Assembly: GCF_022539315.1 (NCBI RefSeq)
Contig: NC_066315.1
Location: 101,103,990-101,167,989, forward strand
Direction: 5' to 3'
Origin: Serinus canaria
Taxonomy: Eukaryota > Chordata > Aves > Passeriformes > Fringillidae
DNA: 64,000 nt
The notes below the pieces were generated by a model, which saw only the letters and a list, made by a program, of their open reading frames with translations, was not told where the DNA came from and did not search any database. Positions 50,606-61,146 of the stretch are shown here, piece by piece (position 1 is the first letter of the stretch; every line of letters starts with the position of its first letter). Made by a program: the position numbers and the translations under genes.

Positions 50606-53600
50606 GACTTTTTGGCTTGTTTCCCTGGCCCATGACTCTGTCTGATACCAAGCCTTTCTCCAAGTTCTTGCCTTGAGCCTTAATTTAAAATTTCCAGATT
50701 CCTTCTGCAGAGTATCTTCAAGGTATGGGTTTAATAAAAACACAACTGCTCCATAGACTTTACTTGTCCTGTCTGTTAATTTAATGACTTTTCCACTGTG
50801 GAAAACACAATGAGCCAGTTCATATTCATCTGCCAGAACGATCTTTTACATATCTTCAACTAGAAGTTACAGGAGGTTCTCATCTCACCTAGGTTCCTTC
50901 TACTTCTAGAGATTTATTGTATCAAGCACAGCCACCTTGTGCTAACTTTCAAAGCCTTCTGTTTGTTAACTCTTATTCAGTATGAAAAGATGGTTCCCAC
51001 CAAAGGCAACATTTTACACCAGCCTCCCCTAGATTTTCAAACATTTGTCTCCTCTCATGCTACACAGGAGGGGCTTTCTGTAACTCTCCCAAATTATCTC
51101 ACCCTTCCACTTCAAATCACTACTGCCTCAGCCTCCTCATGCTCTCCATCTATCCACCTGTTATCCCCTACCTTTCACCTAGATGAGAAGCCATTTGGGC
51201 AGGAGCTGTGGATGTGTTCTGCACCAGTGTAGTACCAAGCTCAGCAGTATCTTAATCCATGAATAAAGCTCAAAATGTCTTTGAAACTAAAGGCTTGCTA
51301 ACAATAAAAGCAGGAATAGTAAGTGCAGGCATGGTATTGGGTCACTGGACAGAAAAGTATAAAGGGTCACATTTGGTCCTCAATAAGCTGACAGATTGCC
51401 ACCCCATTCCCAAGGGCATGTCCCCATGACTGAAAGTGAATGAAGTACACTGCCTTAAACACCTGCCCCAGCACTTGCAGCAATGAGCAGCGTTATGCCT
51501 TTGCCCATCCCAGCTCAGGAGTCATTCATGTTTGCTTGAGCCTTTGCTTACTCTGAACTCTTGATAATAAAACTGGTTCTTTATTACTCCACATTGCATA
51601 AATGCACAAGGAAGCATGGTCTGAACTCTTTCATATCAGAGACAGCTGAATTTCATTTGAGTACCATAAGTAAAACAAAACTCTTAGATCTTTGCATCCT
51701 TCAATGTCCCTCTCCTTCATATCTAATTGTAGTGAATAACTAATATATTATTCAAAGTAGAATCTGAGACTTATCACCTAATAGATGAATAACTTTATGG
51801 AAGTCCTTTGTAAGGACAGGCTTATCAAAGTGGTAACATGAAATGGATTTTTTTTTTCCTTTTTCACCCTTAGATAGCAGTACATTTACATGGCAGTCAT
51901 GCATGACTCCTTTCCAATCCTTGGGTCCCATGATCAAGCTAAAGCAGATTTATTTTTTAAGACAGTAATAACAGTACAGTACTTCTCAATCTGAATCTAA
52001 TTCTGGAAATAGGTCTTGTGGGAAAAGTCCAAATCTGAAACAACTTACAGGAAGAGAGCAATACCAGCCAGACTTCTGCACTGTGAACAAAAACACCCAC
52101 TCGACTCAGAGAAGTAAACTTTAGCTGAATATAACATTTTTAGCATCTGCAGTTTTCAGATTTTGCTGAAATTGTTGCAGTGCTGCAGTCTCTGCATCTC
52201 ATCCATTCCTTGGATCTCTCAATCCTCAAGAGGGTCTAGCTACAAGATTTAAGAAACTCATAAAACCATGGCACCTCACATCTCCACACCACTCATACAC
52301 TGATATTTGAAGTAAATTTTGGGGGGAAAAAAAGGTTTAAATATTTGATCATCCTCACTCATGGAAAAGACACTTCATAGCTACTATCTGATGTTTCATC
52401 CTTCTTAAAGGAAAAGCTATCTACAATCAAAGGGAAAACATAAAACAGATGGAAGCTCCCAGGATGATTACCCAGGAAGAAATTATTTTTGTAGGGAAAG
52501 CAAAAAGATCAGCTTATCACACAAAGAGTGTTACCATTACTATATGAGGACAGAGAATGTACTATATCAGCCCCAGGAAAGAGGAGCCTGATATTTAGAA
52601 AAATCTCAAGACTAGCTAAGAACTGTTGGAATTTCAAGGCACAAGAAATAGAAAGTAGTAAACTAGTGCAATGGTTAAAATATATTAAAATGCACAGCAG
52701 ACAAAATACAGACTTCCCCTGCAAAACTGTGCAGGATTTTGTGTATCATTTACTCTGTTCTGTTACAAATATTAATAAAAATAGTCCAGGAAAGTAATAA
52801 ACTATACAGCTCATTATAATCTGTCCCTATTTTATCCACCATGAAGAAACTGTCCAATGATGCATCTTCTCCTGTACAGTGCCTCCTTGTTGAAAAGCCC
52901 ACTCTGTAAAACCTGTGCAAGCCTAACTCAGTATCTCTCTCAAAATCCTCCTCCTCAGTGACTTCTCCCTCAAAACCTCCAAGAAACCAACTCCAAGAAC
53001 TGCTAAGTTTCTACTACATTGTCAGCCTCTGCCTAGCTCATTTTCCACCTATTTTCCTGCATCCCTTTTCCCTGTCCTGTCTTGACTTAAAAACCAAACT
53101 CTTTTGGACTGAGCTTGCCTTTTCTCTTCCTGTTTAAACAGCACTGGGCACAAAGACTGAGACACAATGGGACACTGCCATAGTTAGAGGAATGTAACAA
53201 TGTAAAAATAATTATTTTTAAAAAATGGTGACTGGGATTGTAATGAAATCAGGCCCTTCCAAAAATGCGCTTTCCATTTTAACTTAGGAACAATGAGAAA
53301 AGCATATTAATTTGAATCTAACAAAAACTTCCTGCTTCCCTATTCCACACTGAGTGGTCCTCTCCTTTCTGCATCAGTATGCCTCCCTGCTCACCAGGCA
53401 AAGAAAGGAGAAACAAGATGCTGGCACCTTCCACAGCTCCAGCAACACACTACCATCACCAAGATATTATTAAACAAAGTGGAATGAAATTTGTAATTGT
53501 GCTGCTTAAGGAATTCTGCTGAATTTTTTATTTTAATTAATGCACTGATCTATTGCACTGACTGAAACTCAAGATAAAATAGCTGCTTCTTACATACCTA

Positions 53601-54274
53601 TTGTTTTAAATTTTACTTCTCTGCTTGTGGACAAATCACAGAAATGGTTCAGATGAAGAAGGGATTGGGCCTTTCATGTAACTCAGTAGTGCAGTGCACT
53701 AATAGTTGCAAAAGCCTTTTAACAGTTTGCTCACCAAAACTCTAAAGGAATCTAAACTACAATAAGAACACTCTTTTAGTAAAATGCTTTAGCAGCTGGT
53801 TAAAAAGATGTGATACCAAGGGTAGGGTTAAGTGGTCATTTTTTCACATTACTAGTGGCTATCCCCCATAAGTGCATGTTGTTATTTGCACTATTTACCA
53901 TATACACACTGACCTAGAAAATGCCCAGAAACTTTTTCAACAAAACACAATTTTTAAGTTGTTGTAATAATTAGAAATAGAGTTAAAAAGTTACAAATAT
54001 ATCTCATGAGGCAGAATGATTGGATATTCACTCAGGGCGAAATTCAGTGTTGAAAGATACAAAGGCATACATGTGGGAAAAATAATCTTAATTATACACA
54101 CACAACATTGCATCTAAATGACTTCATAAAACACAGAAGAAAGAAATCTGATAGTCACTGATTCTTTGAAGACAAGAAGTTCAGCACTATGTATAGTCCA
54201 AAAGGCAAAATAAGTCAGAAATGACTATGTAAGGGATAGAGAACAAATTGGAAAATGTGATTAAACAATTATAT

Positions 54275-54400
54275 AGATCTATGGAGCTTCCACATTTTGA
54301 ACACTGCATGCAGTTCTGACACATGCCTATCCAAAAAAGATTATCACAAAGTAGAGAAGATATAGAGAGAGGTGATAGGAAGATCAAAGGGGCAGATCCT
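54275..54400 (+). mobile_element. Old CR1-like fragment
   Basis: The stretch with aacactgcatgcagttctgac and tatccaaaaaagattatcac, followed by aagtagagaagatatagagagaggtgat, resembles the CR1/L3-type pattern 'tactgtgtgcagttctggtc...aaaaaggatat...agaaaaggttcagagaagggc'. It is more diverged than the CR1 copy that follows at about 54590, so it is probably a separate, older insertion. Confidence 0.55.
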
Positions 54401-54589
54401 ACCAGAAGAGCAGTAATCCTTCCATAGATAAGGAGTCCCTAGTTTAAAAAGGAGGCAGTTGAACTGAGAGTATGATAAAAATATATAATAAACATGAAGA
54501 AAACTAAGAGATCAATAAAAATTTCTATTTCCCAACAATGAAAGAACCATAAATAGAAAGTATATACATATTTTAAAATATAAAAGTAA

Positions 54590-55145
54590 ATATTTTCACA
54601 AAACCCAGAAAATGCTCTGCTCTGCCTTGCCTTGAGTCCCGTGTGCATTTTTGGGCACCACAATATAAAAAAGACATTAAGCTATTAGAAAGTGTCCAGA
54701 GGAGACACTTCCAAAGATGACAACAAAGATGATGTAGGGCCTCGAGGAGAAGCTGTATGAGGAATGCCTGAGGTCACTTGGTCTGTCCAGCCTGGAGAAG
54801 GAGAGGTCAGACCTCTTTGTGTTCTGCAACTTCCTCATGAGGGGAAGAGAAGGGGCTGGCACTGATCTCTGCTCTGAGCTGACCAGTGACAGGACTCAAG
54901 GGAATGGCCTGAAATTGTGCCAGGGGAAGTTTAGGTTGGATATCAGGAAAAGGTTCTTCTCCCAGAGGGTGGTTGGGCACTGGAACAGGCTCTCCAGGGA
55001 AGTGGTCACAGCACCAGCCTGACATAGTTCAAGAAGTGTTTGGACAATGTTCTCAGGCACAGGGTGTGACTCTTGGGGTGTCCCAACTCTCAGGGCCAGG
55101 AGTTGATGATCCTTGTGGGTCCCTTTCAATTCAGGATATTCTATG
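54590..55145 (+). mobile_element. CR1 LINE 3' fragment, longest in the window
   Basis: About 550 bases of plus-strand CR1. Recognisable pieces are cattaagctattagaaagtg tccagaggag, ctgtccagcctggagaagga, gatctctgctctgagctgac cagtgacagg, tggatatcaggaaaaggttc ttctcccaga and the terminal gatattctatga. The element is 5'-truncated. The 60-90-codon open frames on both strands inside it are repeat-derived remnants and no intact ORF2 remains. It is the best-preserved CR1 here. Confidence 0.93.
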
Positions 55146-55484
55146 AAAATTTTGTAGCACATCAGCACAAGGACTCATGAGATATTGAAAGCTAGTATCA
55201 GTAAAAGAAAATCTGATTAAGGCCTGAGTGGAGGACAGTGAATGCATTTACTTTCCTTCACTCCATTTCTGTATTCAGCTGAAGGTCTTCACTGGCCACT
55301 ATCACAGACACGGTGTGGACTTTTTTCCAAAATTTGATTTCACAATTTTTTATTGTATTAACAGTCCCTTCAACAGATAGTGCAGAAAAAAGGATTTGAA
55401 TACATTATTTGCTTTTCTAACACTCAGAATTACTCACTTTTTTGGATTTTTTAGTCTACTTACAATACCAGCAGTGTTATTCAA

Positions 55485-55530
55485 CATTATTATTATTATT
55501 ATTATTATTATTACTAGTAGTAGTAGTAGT
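55485..55530. repeat. Compound ATT/TAG trinucleotide microsatellite
   Basis: About nine ATT units pass through tactag into about five TAG units, followed by ttgttg. It is a compound trinucleotide repeat and is likely polymorphic in length. Confidence 0.92.
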
Positions 55531-58500
55531 TGTTGTAGTTTTTGTATATAATTTAATTACTTTGCCCTCTATTTTGGCTGCCTAGGATAAGCTAAAAGAA
55601 AACTCATATATAATTTTGGGAAATCTGCTTCAACCTGAAATAATTTAATAAGCATAACTGATTCAGTAACATTCAGCATGAAGATGCAATGTGATAAAAG
55701 CTCTCCACAGTAAGTGGGTAAAAAAGTGCAAAGATAACAGACTTGTTCCTTGTTTATTGAGTTTTTATACATTTTTCCAACTTATGTTGAAATTATTTTT
55801 TCTTGAACAACAAAATAATTCTCAGTAACTATGACTGCTTTCCTGTCTTCAACAGTGGGTCCTCTAAGGCAGAGACAAACCCACACATCACATATCATTG
55901 TGGGAATAACATGCGTGTGAGCTGGTACACATTTGGTAACACTGGGTATTATTCTAATCTGCATTAGAAAATTCAAAATGCTACTTTCCATTTTTAGATT
56001 TTTTTTTCTTTATTTGGGGATAATTTGAATCCCCAGTGCCTCATTTGTACTCTTTATGTTGCTTTTTATTGTTAAAAAGTCCTTATAGAAAACAAGTTTT
56101 CCGAACCTGAATAGCAAATCCAATTCAATCAAAATGGTAACTTTCCTTAGGTGTAATTAAATAACTGTAACTGCAAGTAATTAGTATTTCAGTCTACTTT
56201 ACATCTCTTATCAATACAGCAACACTCTGCACAGAACCCTTTCTATCTCCTCTAAATGGACTGAGCCACAAATATGAAGCAATTGAAATGAAATAGAAAC
56301 AGTATGGCATTAGTGATAGTAAAGTCACCTGAACTTCTGTTATTCAATTTAACATTTATATGTCTTATATTGAAATGCAATATGCTCAAGACTGCAATTT
56401 CACAGTGACATTAAACTGTGCTCTGTCAATATTCTATCAGACAAGAAATAAGGTTTGGAGAAATATGTTTAAAGGCACTACACTTTGCAGGAAGAACTAG
56501 AGAACACTTAATAAAATACTTTACAAGCTGTCCCCACTTCAAGGACTAGCATTCCTAGAGAAAAACTGCAGGAAAAATAACTGTTAGGAGAATTATAAAA
56601 AAGCAAAAGGTGTGAGGATTACACTGAATTGTGTAGGTCTTTGCTCATGATCTCTTAGTATGCAATCCTGTATTAGATGATAAAATTATTCTTTGTCCTA
56701 AGAAGTTTAACATCAATTTTGCATGGACATGGAACAGTATGGAAGAGTGATTTGGAGATTACAAATATTTTAATATAGCCAGGGGTGCATAAGCTTTTTT
56801 ACCTGACGTACAAAGGGGTGGTTTATTAAAATTTCTTTTAGGTGCCTTCTCTTTGTTCTAATAATCAGCTTCCTGCTTCAAAGCAAATGCTAACATTATT
56901 AATTTCATTTTCATCATGTTATTGCATTCTCTGATAAAGAAAACATAACAAACTTTAAGAAAATGTTGTGATGATGCTCAAATTCTGGAAAGTTCTTGAT
57001 ACCATAGAATTTAATTTTCATCCCTTCCATTCACTGTGGCTTTTATTTTTTGGCCACAGAGACACTGGATGAACTTTCAGACCAAGAAGACATTCCAACA
57101 CTACCAGGACTGACTGTAAAGAGAGAAGGAGAAAAGAGTACAAGCAAAGGGGTGGGGGGAAGGATTCCTTTGACTTACAGAGCTAAGGGAATTGAGTGCA
57201 AAAAGAGTGCAAATGTTTTACAGTAAGGTGGAAGTTAACAAAAATTATTTTGATTTTTATTACAATAAACAGAACCAGTTTTGATTTCTGTGGTTCTTTC
57301 TTAACATGGCTTTTTACACACTGCATGTAAGAACTTCAGTGGTCTTTTTGCACTTTTTTGTTACGAGTAGACTGGTTCATTAGCACCACAAGAGATCAGA
57401 GCCAAAAAGAAGAGTTATTTGGAATGACCCCAGTCTCACTTGTAGCTCAGAGGGAAAGTACGGCATAACTTGAGAAACAGAGGCTAAGAATATGGAGATA
57501 AATGGGAAATGAGAAGGAAAAGATGATGGAAAAGTAAGGTGCAGCCGCAGTCAGAGACACATACCTCATCTACTTTTGCTCCTGAGTGTTCTTTCTTGAA
57601 TTCAAGTATCCAGCACATGCTTTGAGATTTGCTAACAGTGACATCATAAAAAACTGTGCTTACTTCTTTCTCAGTTTCTGCTTTGTATGAACTCCACCAT
57701 CAGGTTATCTGAGTTTCTGCAAGTGAGGGTTATAGCATCAAACCCAAGAACACCTCAGGTCAAAGGAGGCACTGCACTGAGAATCTGCTGATGCAGAGGA
57801 GGAACACTGGTGATTGACTGACTGCAAAAAGTGGAGCTATGCCTTGGTGCACCAGATTAACGTAACAACATTTATTTGAAATGGGCTGACTCTGGTCTTA
57901 GCTCTCATAGAAAGTTAAATTTGTGGCTACAGTTTAGTTCTTGCATGTCCACCCAAGAGGACCTCGATGCATTTTAGCATGATTGATAGTTTCTTCAGGG
58001 GAGGCTCTAGGCTATGGCAGGAAAAGGCAATTGGAGAAGCTCTTGGCAATTGGCAGAACTCTTTGTCTACAAGGCTGCTGGCTGCACTATTATTGGCTCA
58101 AGTTAGTCACTGGCCTTGGTCTTCAAAAAATGCACCCACACAATTAAAAAAAATAATCCAACAACCTTCTGCCTCCCCAAGAGAATAAAACAGTAATGAG
58201 ATGTAAGCAGCAATATTTCCCATAATTTACTATTATCTAATCTTGACCACAATCTTGAATACTGTAAGTAATGAACTGGCCAATAAATTGTCCCTTTCTT
58301 CTCAGCTAAACTAAGGGAGGAAAAATGAAAAGTCATAAATTCTCTCAATTTTTTACAAGATTTATCAATTTTGCAATATGAATTTTTATTTGTGGTTTGC
58401 TTCTTATGATCCTCAAATTAGAAAAGAAAACAGTGAACACAATGTTTAACTGACCTATAGATCCTCCTGAATTATAGGGGTGTATAAGAAAAACACACAG

Positions 58501-58797
58501 AATACTAAAACTTGGTTTTTTCCCCACAAATTAATTACAAGGCAAATGCTTATGAATCTGTTCATTTTACGAAAGACTTATTTACTTAAGTGATTAGAGC
58601 AGCCATGTAGAATTATTTGCAGAATGAGGATCAAGGCACCACTTAGAATGGAGGAGACCAAAGTATGGCAAATCCTTTATGAGCAGAGGGAAAAACCCAG
58701 TAGCCCAGCTACAACACTCGAAGGCCTTTTGGATAGAAAAGGAAATGGACTTTTAAATGTTATATGACTGAGCAGGGAATTCAGCCTGGATTTCTCT

Positions 58798-59190
58798 CAA
58801 TAGACAAATCCTGGACAAGGAGAGACTGAGAGAGCTGTGCTTGCTCAGCCTGGAGAAGAAAAAGCTCATAGGAGATTTTAGTATTATTTTAACAACCTAA
58901 TGGGAGCATATGGAGGAGACAGAACTAGATTCCAGGAACAAGGTGAAAGAACAAGACACGAGTTGCAATTTAGGAAATTCCTGTTAGAGCTTAATAAAGT
59001 TTCTGTCACCACTGGAATAGTGAAACAGTGGAGGAGGTGCTCAGAAAGATGGGATCTCAATCTTTGGAAATACTCATACCCTGCTGGACAATGTCCTGAG
59101 CAACTTGATTTATTCTAAACCTGCCCTGAACAGGAGGTTAGAAAGGATGACCTCTGAAGTTCACTTTGGATCCAACTTATTCTTGAATTC
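58798..59190 (+). mobile_element. Degenerate CR1 LINE 3' fragment
   Basis: Recognisable blocks are tggacaaggagagactgaga gagctgtgct, tgctcagcctggagaagaaa, gtgaaacagtggaggaggtg and cctctgaagttcactttgga tccaacttattct, in CR1 order. Many substitutions and small indels make it older than the copy at 54590-55145. There is no coding capacity. Confidence 0.85.
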
Positions 59191-59959
59191 CCATTCAGTG
59201 TTCTAGTAACAGGGCTTTTCATAAAAAGGAAGACATGGGGATTTAAAGCATTACAGATTTGAATACAATCCTCAGTTGAGCCTTTTCTTTGAATAGTCCT
59301 ACATGTAAGATGCAGTCAGAACCAATACAGAATAATACTAGCAAAATTAAAAACACTCAAATAATTAAATATTATGATAGATATAAATTGCTTTTAGTTA
59401 ATTATTTCATTCTTTCAGCATTATTTTCTGCCACTTCCACTTATCCACCTTTCTAACATAAGGACTGAAGCTTGTGTAAATATTTTTACCAATAAAGCTT
59501 TTTCATTAGAGAGCTAGTTATATTCACATTGAACTGCATAATGAGAATGTAAAAATTTTCCATGAAAAAAGACAAATTATGTTTTGATTCTCTAAAATGG
59601 TATTAATAATGTGTTCTTATTTAAATGAAAATGAAATGTTCCATTTTCCATTATGTTTTATTTGTATTAATTTCTGCTACATTAATTGTACATTAATGTA
59701 AAATGGCATTACACTACTTTACAGGCTTCTATGTAGTATTTCAAGTTTACTGAAAGTATTTGAAGTCTTTGAAGAAATCCTTTTCTGAAATGCATGGTCA
59801 CAGGGAAATTACATACCTGACCTTTCCTTTTGCCTGAGAATACTTTCTCCCCACAAAAAGAAACTTCACTCTCTTAGCTAACTCTGTTTGAAGAACATGA
59901 AATGAAAATTTACGTATAACTCACACTTTCTCTTTTTTACCATATATGCCATTTTACTT

Positions 59960-60345
59960 AGACTCACAGAATCATTAAAGTTAGGAAAGACCTCCAAGAT
60001 CATGAAGTTCAAGCTTTGACTGACCACCACCCTGTCAATTAAAACACTGCACTAAGTGCCACATCCTGTTGTTTCTTCAACACTTCCCGGGATGGTGACT
60101 CCACCCCTTTCCGGAGCAGCCCATTTCAGTGCTCCACCACCCTTCCAGTGAAGAAACTCTTAACTCTTCCCGATGAACGTGAACCTCTCCTGGCACAGCT
60201 TGAGGCTGTGTCCTCTTGTCCTGTTGCCTGGGAGAAGAGGCTGAACCCCACCTCACCCCACTGCAGGGAGTTGTAGAGAATGACAAGGTCTTCCCTGAGC
60301 CTCCTTTTCCCCAGGCTAAACCACCCCAGATCTACATTTAAACAG
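59960..60345 (-). mobile_element. CR1 LINE 3' fragment, minus strand
   Basis: The plus strand starts with the reversed 3' end (actcacagaatcattaaagtt aggaaagacctccaagatcat) and continues with tccagtgaagaaactcttaa, gaggctgtgtcctcttgtcctgttgcc and cttccctgagcctccttttccccaggc, all typical of reversed avian CR1. It is sense-oriented with respect to PTPRM and 5'-truncated. Overlapping open frames here are remnants of the element. Confidence 0.92.
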
Positions 60346-61017
60346 GAGTTCCTGGGTTCTTTTGTATGCAAATGAATATACATACCTGATCTTGTTTCAA
60401 AATCTAAAATGTTAAAGAAACCTATGTAGATGAATAAAAGATGTGAATATCATATTGGGCTCGGTGTTTTTTCCACAGTAGTGTGTAGATGAGTATTAAA
60501 GATACTGCACAAGGTAGAAGAATGCTCTATTTATACCATATTGTAAAATATGTATTTTGCATTTGACACTGTAATTCCCCTCTGTCTCAACAGCTTTTCT
60601 TTTTCCTTTTTGCCCCCATCATACTACCCTATGATCTGAATTAAAAAACTAAACAGACGACACTGGGACCTACACAGGAGGAGGCAGTTGTGTGATGTGT
60701 AGTGCCAGACAACATGAACATGAAAGCTTTTCACAGGAACACATCCATGACAGATTTTGAAATTCTCTTCCTGAAACTAATTACCATTTTAGAAAAGGCT
60801 GGCTAATGATGAAAGTATCTAAGTTAGTTCTATGCTTGCATAGGCTCAAGTTAATAGAAAGCAATAGCAAATGTGACAGTTTTAAATACAGGGGATCTTT
60901 TTCCTTTAAGGTATTTGGTGTTTATACAGATCCCTCTCTCACTGGCCAGAAACTAAGGCATTTGAAGGCAAATTGTCTGCTGGGTATACATCAAAAGAAG
61001 CAAGCTTGTGACAGGCA

Positions 61018-61146
61018 TGGTCCTGAAAGACCAGGTTTGATGGGGCTTTGAGCAACCTGATCTAGTGGAAGGTATCCCTGACCATGGCATGGGGTTTAGA
61101 CCTATAGATACTTAATGACACTTCCAACTCAAACCATTCTATCATT
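61018..61146 (+). mobile_element. Short CR1 LINE 3' fragment
   Basis: The pieces aaagaccaggtttgatgggg ctttgagcaacctgatctag and ttccaactcaaaccattctatcat give the terminal part of a CR1 with a worn tail. Only about 130 bases remain. Confidence 0.85.

Noticed and set aside
52049..52080. A possible extra exon: the minus strand reads TTGTTCACAG, a 32-nt segment (or 27 nt from an inner TGCAG) and a GTAAGT donor.
   Set aside because: The 32-nt form shifts the frame. The 27-nt form is in frame but would insert a hydrophobic stretch (SLAGIALFL) between the KKR and KLAKKR parts just inside the membrane, which does not fit the family. The pyrimidine tract is weak. Most likely a chance pair of splice sites.
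54807..55168. Overlapping open frames of 67-90 codons.
   Set aside because: They lie in the CR1 fragment at 54590-55145 and are remnants of the repeat.
57061..57130. A stretch (gagacactggatgaactttc agaccaagaag) that looked protein-like when checking for the transmembrane exon.
   Set aside because: It does not translate to a hydrophobic helix or to the pre-membrane segment of PTPRM on either strand and has no suitable splice sites.
60077..60383. Minus-strand open frames of 69 and 85 codons.
   Set aside because: They lie in the CR1 fragment at 59960-60345 and are not host genes.
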